Source: a virus
Strand: one strand, 5' to 3'
IMG/VR virus record: IMGVR_UViG_3300027870_000014
Coordinates: 1 to 25,805 of that record
DNA length: 25,805 nucleotides
The translations under genes were made by a program, and so were the position numbers. Under the pieces are notes generated by a model. The model was not told where the DNA came from. It saw nothing but the letters and a program-made list of their open reading frames with translations, and ran no database searches. The first letter of the stretch is position 1. The number at the start of each line of letters is the position of its first letter. Below are positions 1 through 6,320 of the stretch, piece after piece.

Positions 1-50
1 CCTGCGCACCGCATATGTGAAGCAGTCCGCCCAGCTGCGCATGTGCGCTG

Positions 51-362
51 ATGAACTGGAGTCATCCCTTGCAGAAGCCGTGGCACAAGGAGCGCCAGCA
101 CCGGAAGCTGACTGGCCGCCCATGGCGCAGGCTAAGGGAACAGATACTGGTGAGGGACAAGTACTTGTGCCAGCTGTGCCGCGCCGCCGGCCGTATACGC
201 GAGGCAACAGAGGTGGATCACATGATCCCGTTGTCGAAGGAAGGGACAGACAAGCCGTCGAACCTTCAGAGTCTGTGCAGTGAATGCCACGAGCGGAAGT
301 CAAAGGCTGAGCGCGGCGGATCCGAGCCAACGCAATTCGGCATAGATGGGTGGCCGCAATGA
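51..362 (+). CDS. HNH endonuclease, packaging-associated
   Basis: A 103-residue protein with a complete HNH nuclease core. A first zinc knuckle CQLC is near residues 40-43, the catalytic segment EVDHMIPLSKEG is near 54-65, and the closing NLQSLCSECHERK has the second CxxC and the final H. This is the size and build of the small HNH proteins next to terminase genes in HK97-type phages. In that family they nick or cut DNA and assist the terminase in packaging (established for HK97 gp74). Position just before the terminase genes supports the same role here. The start at the ATG at 51 is the first in this frame after a stop at 18-20. No strong ribosome site is visible, so an upstream non-ATG start cannot be excluded. 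The fragment before the stop could be the end of a previous gene. Confidence 0.85.
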   Translation: MNWSHPLQKPWHKERQHRKLTGRPWRRLREQILVRDKYLCQLCRAAGRIREATEVDHMIPLSKEGTDKPSNLQSLCSECHERKSKAERGGSEPTQFGIDGWPQ

Positions 363-571
363 ATATCCGACAGCTATCTAGCGTAATGGGTTCGAAGGCC
401 GAATGGACCGGCAAGGCCCATAGGTTCTACGCCAAGGATGCCAATCACTACGACCTGCTGCAGGACCTCGCCGCTGCAATGCAGAGAGCACCGAAGGCTG
501 CGCGCATCCGTTGGTGGTCAAGAGGAGCGACAAGCGACAACCGAAGGTTCGTCGAAGTCGCAATGCACTGA
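359..571 (+). CDS. Small hypothetical protein coupled to HNH gene
   Basis: A 70-residue basic protein that I do not recognise. The ATG at 359 overlaps the HNH stop as ATGA, a typical translational-coupling junction, which is the main reason to accept it. An in-frame ATG at 350 would add three residues. The sequence has a Trp- and Arg-rich C-terminal half (RIRWWSRG) and no signal peptide, membrane segment or cysteine motif. Its position between HNH and the terminase small subunit suggests an accessory packaging role, but that is inference from place only. Two longer overlapping frames downstream (511-744, 596-814) look like noise. Confidence 0.5.
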   Translation: MNIRQLSSVMGSKAEWTGKAHRFYAKDANHYDLLQDLAAAMQRAPKAARIRWWSRGATSDNRRFVEVAMH

Positions 572-813
572 GCAGAACTTGTCGGAACACCGGCATTGGT
601 GCACCAGGCCGGCAGACGGATAAGGGGCTCCCGGTTATGTGTGGCTGGAGGCATCTTGTCACACGCATTCAATCCGGCGCTCGGCGGAGCGATATCCGCC
701 AACAAATCTTACGCGGACCGGGGCGGGAGGTCATTCATTTTTGATGGGCCGCCATCGGACACCGGCGCCGGTCCATCGCGCACGCATCCACAATTGGACG
801 GACGAGTACAGTA
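572..813 (+). other. Intergenic stretch before terminase
   Basis: No convincing gene is seen here. It holds a perfect 6-bp hairpin, GGCGGA at 683-688 and TCCGCC at 695-700 with a GCGATA loop, lacking a T-tract. A second GC-rich inverted repeat (CCGGC...GCCGG) lies around 590-612. No recognisable -35/-10 promoter pair was found. The stretch could hold a cos or pac-related site, since packaging signals often lie next to terminase genes, but nothing in the sequence proves it. Confidence 0.3.
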
Positions 814-1200
814 ATGGCTAGGGGAAGGCTGCCGATGGCAAAGGCTGAGGCCTCGGGCGCCATCGCCAAAAACGCGGGACGGTTCAAGGATCGAAAGGCG
901 CCAAAGGGGACTCGCCCGATTGGCGAACCCTACGCAAGGATGACCGACGCGCAGAAGGAATGCTGGCGCGAACTGGCCGGGGAGATGCCCTGGTTGCACA
1001 GCGCGCATCGGACGTTGCTACGGCTTGCTTGCTACCACGCAGCCAGGTTGGACGCGGATCCGGACTTCGGCGTTTCCGCTACTCAGGCGCTGAGTTCGAT
1101 CCTTTCCAAGCTCGGCGCGACCCCGGTCGATGAGACGAAGGTTACTCAGCCGGGCGAAGATGAAGACGACGATGCCGAGTTCTTCGGACGACCGCACTAG
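814..1200 (+). CDS. Terminase small subunit (P27-like)
   Basis: A 128-residue protein fitting the P27-type small terminase subunit, which recognises phage DNA and hands it to the large subunit. The N-terminal MARGRLP recalls the conserved MxRGRxP opening of that family. It is followed by a basic linker, a helical part around residues 43-75 (MTDAQKECWRELAGEMPWL, then LLRLACYHAARL), a short helix with SKLG (about 94-103), and an acidic tail. The start at 814 is preferred because of the family-like N-terminus. An alternative ATG at 835 has a better purine-rich ribosome site (820-828) and would remove seven residues. The gene overlaps the start of the large subunit by about 41 bases, the usual arrangement. 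The family match is from overall pattern rather than a decisive motif. Confidence 0.8.
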   Translation: MARGRLPMAKAEASGAIAKNAGRFKDRKAPKGTRPIGEPYARMTDAQKECWRELAGEMPWLHSAHRTLLRLACYHAARLDADPDFGVSATQALSSILSKLGATPVDETKVTQPGEDEDDDAEFFGRPH

Positions 1201-3028
1201 AGCGTACGCCGAAGCGGTCGTTGCCGGTGAGATTGTCGCGGGGCCGCACGTCAGGAATACATGCCGCCGGCATCTGCAGGATTTGGAACAGGCTGCCGAC
1301 CGCGGCCTATGGTTTGACCGCGAGGAGGCTGCTCGAGCGTTTCGATTTTTCGAGACGCGCCTAAAATTGTCGGAAGGACAGTTCGACGGAGATGCCTTCC
1401 AGCTCCATCCGTCGCAAGCCTTCATCGTCGGAAGCATCTTCGGCTGGCGACGGAAGGACGGGACGCGTCGGTTCCGCCGCGCCTACGTCGAGCAGGGCAA
1501 GGGCAACGGCAAATCGCCGATGGCGGGCGGCATCGCGCTCTTCGGCCTGATGGCCGATGGCGAGGCCGGTGCCCAGGTCTATTCGGCTGCCGCGCACAAG
1601 GATCAGGCCGCAATCCTGTTCCGCGATGCCGTGAAGATGGTTCGCGCATCTCCGCCGCTGATGAAGCGCATCCAGTTCAGCGGAGGCATCGGCCGCGAAT
1701 ACAACATGGCCTATCACAAGACCGGGAGTTTCTTTCGACCGATCTCGAAGGAGGCCGGCAAGACTGGATCCGGCCCGCGCCCTCACTTCGCACTAGCGGA
1801 TGAGGTGCACGAGCTTCCTGACGGCAAGATCCTGGAAATGCTCGAGCGCGGGTTCAAGTTCCGCAGACAGCCATTGTTGCTAATGACGACGAACTCCGGC
1901 ACCGACCGGAATTCGGTGTGCTGGCAGGAGCACGAATGGGCCGTTAGGGTCGCCGCGGGTAACGACGAGGACAAGCCGGACGGCGGGATTAAGTTTCTTG
2001 GCAAGGTGCTGGATGATTCGACCTTCAGCTTCATCTGCTCGATCGACGTCGGGGATGACCCCCTGAATGATCCATCGTGCTGGCCGAAAGCGAATCCTCT
2101 GCTCGGCGTCACCATCACGGAGGAGTATCTAGCCGGCGTCGTTGCTCAGGCGAAGAATATCCCATCAAAGCAGAACGGCATCCTTCGATTGCACTTCTGC
2201 GTTTGGACGGACTCCGAGTCGGCATGGATGAGCCGCGAGGTAGTCGAGCCGCTACTGGCGGACTTCGACCCTTCGGAGCATCGCGGAGCCAGCGTCAGCA
2301 TCGGTTTGGACTTGTCGCAGAACCGCGACATCACGGCGCAGGGCAATGTAGTCCGGACCGGAACAACGCCGGACGGCAAGCCGACGTTCGATGCCTGGAT
2401 CGAGGCATGGACGCCCGGGGACACGATGAAGGAGCGCTCCGAGCGCGACAAGCTGCCCTATCCGGTCTGGGCGCAGGAGGGCCACATACACGCGCCTCCT
2501 GGCGAGAACATAAATTACCGGCACGTCGCACAGACGCTCGCCGAGTACGACCGCGACTACAAGATCGCGATGGTCGCCTATGACCGATATGCGTTCAAGC
2601 GATTCGAGGAAGACGTCAAGGAGCTTGGCCTTTCGGTCAACTTCGTCGAGCACCCGCAGGGAGGCACGAAGAAGGGCAAGCCCACGCAGGAAATGATCGA
2701 CGCCGCGGAGCGCGAGAAGAAGCAAGCCGAGGGCCTTTGGTTCCCTGGATCGCTCCGCATGCTCGAAGACGCGATGCTCGAAGGCCGAATCCGGTTCCGA
2801 CGGAACCCGGTTCTGATCTCCGCAATCATGTCCGCGGTGGTAGAGAAGGACAAATGGGACAACGCCTGGCTATCGAAGCAGCGATCGGTCAACAAGATCG
2901 ACGCGATCGTGGCCATCGTCATGGCCTTCGGAGCGGCGAATGCGCTTCCTGTCGCGAAAAGAAAGATTCACCTTTTCATGGTTGGCGGAACGAATGACGT
3001 GTCAGGGCTGCATAAATCGCCAGCGTAA
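1160..3028 (+). CDS. Terminase large subunit
   Basis: A 622-residue packaging motor with ATPase and nuclease halves. Walker A is GKGNGKS near residues 113-119 and Walker B with the catalytic acid is ALADEVHEL near 211-219. The coupling segment TTNSGTDRNS follows near 243-252. The nuclease half begins with SIGLDLSQNRD and has the later acidic segments AYDRYAFKRFEED and VNKIDAIVAIVMA, which supply the expected metal-binding aspartates. Length and motif order match the Terminase_1 family of HK97-like phages. It pumps DNA into the prohead and cuts the concatemer, docked on the portal. The ATG at 1160 is chosen because it overlaps the small subunit. ATGs at 1130 and 1172 are possible, and 1172 (MPSSSDDR) is a close rival. 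Confidence 0.97.
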   Translation: MKTTMPSSSDDRTRAYAEAVVAGEIVAGPHVRNTCRRHLQDLEQAADRGLWFDREEAARAFRFFETRLKLSEGQFDGDAFQLHPSQAFIVGSIFGWRRKDGTRRFRRAYVEQGKGNGKSPMAGGIALFGLMADGEAGAQVYSAAAHKDQAAILFRDAVKMVRASPPLMKRIQFSGGIGREYNMAYHKTGSFFRPISKEAGKTGSGPRPHFALADEVHELPDGKILEMLERGFKFRRQPLLLMTTNSGTDRNSVCWQEHEWAVRVAAGNDEDKPDGGIKFLGKVLDDSTFSFICSIDVGDDPLNDPSCWPKANPLLGVTITEEYLAGVVAQAKNIPSKQNGILRLHFCVWTDSESAWMSREVVEPLLADFDPSEHRGASVSIGLDLSQNRDITAQGNVVRTGTTPDGKPTFDAWIEAWTPGDTMKERSERDKLPYPVWAQEGHIHAPPGENINYRHVAQTLAEYDRDYKIAMVAYDRYAFKRFEEDVKELGLSVNFVEHPQGGTKKGKPTQEMIDAAEREKKQAEGLWFPGSLRMLEDAMLEGRIRFRRNPVLISAIMSAVVEKDKWDNAWLSKQRSVNKIDAIVAIVMAFGAANALPVAKRKIHLFMVGGTNDVSGLHKSPA

Positions 3029-3179
3029 GCTGGTCGAACGCCTATGCAAGTATCCCGATAGTCGTTTCTGCAAGAGCGCGCAGGCGCGCCTTGAGCGGAT
3101 GCTGCGAGCGAGTTCTGCTAAAATGGCGAGGCCGGAGGGTGCTAGTAACACCGCTCCGGCCTCTGACCACAACGACTAG
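2994..3179 (+). CDS. Small CxxC protein after terminase
   Basis: A 61-residue basic protein with CQGC at residues 3-6 and further cysteines at about 16 and 24, suggesting a small zinc-binding fold, followed by an Arg/Lys-rich helix and a polar C-terminal tail. The ATG at 2994 is preceded by GGCGGAA, a fair ribosome site, and overlaps the terminase end by 35 bases. An in-frame ATG at 2940 would add 18 residues deep inside the terminase gene and is less likely. Small cysteine-containing proteins are common beside phage terminase genes, but I assign no function. Its last third is encoded by the inverted repeat at 3128-3163, so this part of the protein is constrained by the nucleic-acid hairpin. 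Confidence 0.6.
   Translation: MTCQGCINRQRKLVERLCKYPDSRFCKSAQARLERMLRASSAKMARPEGASNTAPASDHND
3128..3163 (+). other. Long perfect hairpin in CxxC gene
   Basis: Bases 3128-3137 (GAGGCCGGAG) are perfectly complementary to 3154-3163 (CTCCGGCCTC). Inside this stem GGTG (3138-3141) pairs with CACC (3149-3152), with one bulged G at 3153 and a CTAGTAA loop. That is 14 base pairs in a 36-base span. There is no T-tract, so it is not a standard intrinsic terminator. It ends 27 bases before the GIY-YIG start codon and may be an RNA structure acting on transcript stability or on translation of the next gene, or a DNA site. Function is unknown. Confidence 0.7.
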
Positions 3180-3190
3180 CGAGAGTCGCC

Positions 3191-3826
3191 ATGGCTGACG
3201 CCATCTTAGCCGACCTCGAATCGTCTGGCATATATCAGATACGCAATCTGGTGAGCGGTAAGCGGTACATCGGAAGCGCGAAATCTTTTCGGAAGCGTTT
3301 CTATCTGCATAAGTGGCACCTTCGCAAGGGCATTCATAAGAATGCGCGATTGCAGAATGCATGGGATAAATTCGGGGCTGAATCTTTCAGCTTCGAAATT
3401 GTTGAGATGTGCTGTTGCGCCGACCTTATAGCCCGAGAGCAGCATTTCATCGACACCGTTAATCCCGAGTACAACTTAGCGCCGCGCGCCGGAAACACCG
3501 CCGGAGTCGTCATGAGCGACTCGGCGAAGAAGCTCATTTCAATTGCAAATACGGGCAATAAATATTGCCTGGGCAGGGAAGTGTCGCCCTCTACGCGAGA
3601 AAAAATAGCATCAGCAAATCGCGGTAGATTGGCGGGAAGAAAGCAATCCGACGAGCATATAAGCCGAAGGATTGCGCACCGAATCGGAAGAAAATTGAGC
3701 GACGAGACTAAGGCAAAAATTTCAGCTTCACGTACTGGCCAAAAGTTAGATAAGCCACGCAGCGCGGAATATCGAGCAAAGATTTCTGAGTCACATCGAA
3801 GAAGGCGCGAATCCAATGAGCGGTGA
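3191..3826 (+). CDS. GIY-YIG homing endonuclease with NUMOD3 repeats
   Basis: A 211-residue free-standing homing endonuclease. The catalytic domain has GIYQIRN at residues 13-19, KRYIG at 24-28, basic RKR near 34-36, His40, and the metal-binding glutamate in AREQHFID (Glu83) with Asn95 in the closing NPEYNLAPR. Residues about 108-205 carry several NUMOD3-like DNA-binding repeats (SPSTREKIASANRG, SDETKAKISASRTG, SAEYRAKISESHR). Such genes cut a related phage genome lacking them and are copied in by repair. The gene is visibly more A/T-rich than its neighbours, a sign of recent arrival. It sits between the CxxC gene and the protease and overlaps the protease start by 11 bases. No intron boundaries were seen. 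Confidence 0.93.
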   Translation: MADAILADLESSGIYQIRNLVSGKRYIGSAKSFRKRFYLHKWHLRKGIHKNARLQNAWDKFGAESFSFEIVEMCCCADLIAREQHFIDTVNPEYNLAPRAGNTAGVVMSDSAKKLISIANTGNKYCLGREVSPSTREKIASANRGRLAGRKQSDEHISRRIAHRIGRKLSDETKAKISASRTGQKLDKPRSAEYRAKISESHRRRRESNER

Positions 3827-4409
3827 GATATTCAGGGCATATAGCCTATTGACTGAAAAGTCTTTCGATGAAGGCGATGCCGTGATTCGCGGAATTGCCA
3901 CCACCCCAACGCCGGATCGCGTATCCGACGTGATCGTTCCTGGCGGCGTCGTTTTTCGAACCCGTGACATCAAGCTGCACCTATATCACGACACGGATAA
4001 GCCCGTCGGCCAGGTTTCCTTTGGAAAGCCGACCGCGAACGGCCTCACTTTTGAGGCTCGCATTCCCGACGTGAAGGAGGAAGGGATTGTCCGGGACCGC
4101 GTAAACGAAGCCCGGCACTCACTGAAGTACAACCTGATATCCGCCGTCAGCGTTGGCTTCAGGCCGCTGGAAGGCGGAATCGAGATCATGCCGGGCGGCG
4201 GCTACAAGTTCACGGCATGGGAAATGATTGAGCTATCCCTGACCAGCGTTCCGGCGAATCCCGAGGCAATCGTTCAAGCGGTGAAGAAGTTTGGGCATGG
4301 CGCTATGCCCTCCGAGATCGTTCGCCTTATTCGTGCCGCTGATTCCGGTGGATCCGTGAAGCTGATTCGCGGCAATGCAAACATCGGGGCCGTCCGGCTC
4401 CTGAAATAG
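3816..4409 (+). CDS. Prohead maturation protease (HK97 U35/S78 family)
   Basis: A 197-residue serine protease that trims the capsid protein's N-terminal domain inside the prohead before DNA entry. The expected catalytic residues are visible: His58 in LYHDTDKPVG, Ser112 in ISAVSVGF, and an acidic residue before LSLTSVPANP (Glu139). Length fits the family. The ATG at 3816 lies inside the end of the GIY-YIG gene, with a possible GAAGAAGG ribosome site about 11 bases upstream. It stands directly before the major capsid gene, its substrate. The SLTSVPANPEA segment is a family hallmark, so identification is firm. Confidence 0.95.
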   Translation: MSGEIFRAYSLLTEKSFDEGDAVIRGIATTPTPDRVSDVIVPGGVVFRTRDIKLHLYHDTDKPVGQVSFGKPTANGLTFEARIPDVKEEGIVRDRVNEARHSLKYNLISAVSVGFRPLEGGIEIMPGGGYKFTAWEMIELSLTSVPANPEAIVQAVKKFGHGAMPSEIVRLIRAADSGGSVKLIRGNANIGAVRLLK

Positions 4410-4470
4410 TTCGCGGCATATAGCACGTTACGCAGGCGGCGCCTCCAGTGGAGGCCATAGGGCTGCGCAA

Positions 4471-4546
4471 GACCGTCGTGAGACGGCCTATCGCATCGCG
4501 GTGACGCGAGGCATCACAATTGGAAGGAAGCAACACACGTGAAGAC
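4471..4546 (+). promoter_or_regulatory. Structured leader of capsid mRNA (element copy 1)
   Basis: Hairpin A is CCGTC (4473-4477), loop GTGA, GACGG (4482-4486), flanked by GA and CC. Hairpin B is TCGCG (4496-4500), loop GTGA (4501-4504), CGCGA (4505-4509), followed directly by GGCATC (4510-4515). A strong ribosome site, GGAAGGAAG at 4522-4530, then precedes CACACGTGAA (4534-4543), which contains the GTG start at 4539. A further GC-rich hairpin (4441-4446 with 4450-4455) lies upstream. The second copy at 14931-15008 keeps the architecture with compensatory base-pair changes, arguing for a functional RNA structure. Role in translation or mRNA stability is inferred from position. Confidence 0.65.
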
Positions 4547-5972
4547 GTACGCAGAGCATATCGCCGCGCTGGAAGCGACGCGCGCCGACAAGCAGAAGCG
4601 CATGAAGGAACTCCATGCTGGCGCCGTCGATGGCGTCCGCACCATGGATTCCGCTGAATCGCAGGAATTCGAGACGCTCGAATCCGAGATCAAGACGATC
4701 GACGCCGATATCGAGCGCACCAAGAAGCTCGAAGCGATCGACAAGGGCACTGCAACGGCGGTGAGCGGCGAAGAAAAGAGCAATGCAACCGCCCAGGCCG
4801 GCGCGCCGCTGCGCAGTGAACTCAATCTCAAGACCGTCGAGAAACTGGAGCCGGGCATCGCCTTCGCGCGCTACGGCATGTGCGTGTTCGCGGCGAAGGG
4901 CGACCATTCCAAGGCGTTCCAGCTCGCGCAAAAGCACTACCCGCAGACCGAAAGCATCGTCAAGACGCTCAAGGCGCAGTCCGAAGGCGCGAACCTGCAG
5001 GAAATGATGCGCCTCAAGACGTCGATTGCCGCGGGCACGACCACGGATTCGACGTGGGCGGCTCCGCTGGTCTACGCCAACACGTTCGGCGGCGACTTCA
5101 TCGAGTTCCTGCGCGGGCAGACGCTGGTCGGTCGCGCCGCGTTCCGCCGCGTTCCGTTCAACGTCCGCATTGCGGGCCAGAATGGCGGCACCACGGGCTA
5201 CTGGGTCGGCCAGGGCAAGGCGAAGCCGGTTTCGAAGGCCTCGTTCAACGCCACGACCGTTCCGTTCACCAAGATCGCCGGCATCGCGGTGCTGACGCAG
5301 GAACTGATCCGGTTCTCGGATCCGTCGGCCGAGCGCCTGGTCCGCGACGACCTTGCGCGAGCTGTCACGGAACGCGCCGATTCGGACCTGTTCGATCCCG
5401 ATGTCGCCGCGGTGGCGAACGTCAACCCTGCCGGCCTGCTCAATGGCGTCAACCCGGTTGCAGGACCTGCGACCACCGATGCGGATGACATCCGCTGCGC
5501 GCTGATGCGCCTGTGGGCTCCGTGGGATTCGACGTATCTGGGCGCTCGCCCGGCGTACTTCACGACCCCGGCTGTAGCGCGCTTCCTGGCGTTCCAGCGC
5601 GATGCCCTCGGCAACCTCGCCTTCCCCGGCGTGACTCCGACGGGCGGCACGCTGGATGGCGTACCGATCTACGTTTCGCAGTACCTCGCGAACAACGGCG
5701 GTTCGGGCGGCGCTCCGCTGATCCTGGTTGACCAGGATGAGATCTTCCTGGCGGACGACGGCAACGTGACGGTCGATTTCTCGACCGAAGCATCGATCGA
5801 AATGAGCGATGCGCCGACGGCGGCCTCGGGCGTTCCGACTGCCGGCTCGGTCAACACGGTCAGCATGTTCCAGACGAACAGTGTTGCTCTCCGTGCCGAG
5901 CGCTTCATCTGGTGGGGTCCGCGTCGTAGCGGCGCCATCAACTGGATCGACGGTTTCCCGACCAGCTGCTAA
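4539..5972 (+). CDS. Major capsid protein (HK97 fold)
   Basis: A 477-residue HK97-type capsid protein. Residues about 5-65 are charged and coiled-coil-like (LEATRADKQKRMKELH, then ESEIKTIDADIERTKK), the usual internal scaffold or delta domain removed by the protease encoded just upstream. The shell domain begins around residue 160 (AAGTTTDSTWAAPLVYANTFGGDFIEFLRG). It includes the typical E-loop/P-domain stretch around AFRRVPFNVRIAGQNGG and ends with the common SVALRAERFIWWGPRR segment. The GTG at 4539 is chosen because a strong ribosome site lies just upstream and the whole scaffold coil is retained. A structured leader precedes it and a terminator-like hairpin follows, as expected for the highest-dose virion protein. 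Confidence 0.97.
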   Translation: MKTYAEHIAALEATRADKQKRMKELHAGAVDGVRTMDSAESQEFETLESEIKTIDADIERTKKLEAIDKGTATAVSGEEKSNATAQAGAPLRSELNLKTVEKLEPGIAFARYGMCVFAAKGDHSKAFQLAQKHYPQTESIVKTLKAQSEGANLQEMMRLKTSIAAGTTTDSTWAAPLVYANTFGGDFIEFLRGQTLVGRAAFRRVPFNVRIAGQNGGTTGYWVGQGKAKPVSKASFNATTVPFTKIAGIAVLTQELIRFSDPSAERLVRDDLARAVTERADSDLFDPDVAAVANVNPAGLLNGVNPVAGPATTDADDIRCALMRLWAPWDSTYLGARPAYFTTPAVARFLAFQRDALGNLAFPGVTPTGGTLDGVPIYVSQYLANNGGSGGAPLILVDQDEIFLADDGNVTVDFSTEASIEMSDAPTAASGVPTAGSVNTVSMFQTNSVALRAERFIWWGPRRSGAINWIDGFPTSC

Positions 5973-5980
5973 GCAACTTT

Positions 5981-6011
5981 GAGGCGGCGGGCTTCGGCCC
6001 GCCCCTCTTTT
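5981..6011 (+). terminator. Terminator-like hairpin after capsid gene
   Basis: GGCGGGC (5986-5992) pairs with GCCCGCC (5997-6003) around a stable TTCG tetraloop. GAGG (5981-5984) can extend the stem with CCTC (6004-6007) across one bulged C, and TTTT follows at 6008-6011. This fits an intrinsic terminator. Because portal and connector genes lie downstream with no obvious new promoter, it probably acts as a partial terminator, or as a 3' stabiliser, that lowers expression after the capsid gene. Confidence 0.75.
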
Positions 6012-6022
6012 CGAGGTGAGCG

Positions 6023-6319
6023 ATGCAAGTCACGCCCGTAAAGAAGAAGTTCGGAAAACACGTTCCAGGCGACGTGTTCGAGTTGCGAGACAAGACCGCC
6101 AAGATTCTCATCGCTGTCGGCAAACTGGCTCCGGCAGGATATTTGACGCGCGATATGCGCGCGGAGCGACCGCAGGCGCCCGCCGTGATCGTCGATGCTC
6201 CGCAGGTTGCGGTTGTCTCCGATCCTGTCGTCGATGAATCCGCCGAGGAAGCGCCATACGGATACAAGGCGGACGGCACGCCGCGCAAGCGCCCCGGTCG
6301 GCCGGCATCGGAATCCTGA
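6023..6319 (+). CDS. Small hypothetical protein between capsid and portal
   Basis: A 98-residue protein with a good ribosome site (GAGGTGA at 6013-6019). The N-terminal half (KKKFGKHVPGDVFELRDKTAKILIAVGKLAPA) looks like a small compact domain of the kind often seen directly after phage capsid genes. The middle is Ala/Val/Pro-rich. The C-terminus has a basic DGTPRKRPGRPAS tail that resembles an AT-hook (GRP core with basic flanks). Function is unknown: a minor head component or DNA-contacting protein is possible. It ends two bases before the portal start. Confidence 0.75.
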   Translation: MQVTPVKKKFGKHVPGDVFELRDKTAKILIAVGKLAPAGYLTRDMRAERPQAPAVIVDAPQVAVVSDPVVDESAEEAPYGYKADGTPRKRPGRPASES

Positions 6320-6320
6320 A

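Noticed and set aside
511-821. Overlapping small + strand frames before the terminase small subunit
   Set aside because: Several frames compete, none has a good ribosome site or recognisable sequence, and they overlap the terminase start.
3128-3163. The long hairpin as an intrinsic terminator
   Set aside because: Stem strength is high, but no T-tract follows and the structure lies inside a coding frame.
4471-4546. The leader elements as HK022 put-like antitermination sites
   Set aside because: Two short stem-loops in about 70 bases recall put RNAs, but those act in early transcripts. Here the conserved part runs through the ribosome site into the start codon, and the intrinsic terminator at 14873 lies upstream of copy 2. 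Kept only as a minor alternative.
4880-5488. 202-codon frame within the capsid gene, + strand
   Set aside because: Out-of-frame shadow of the capsid gene, rich in Arg/Gly/Asp typical of shifted GC-rich codons.
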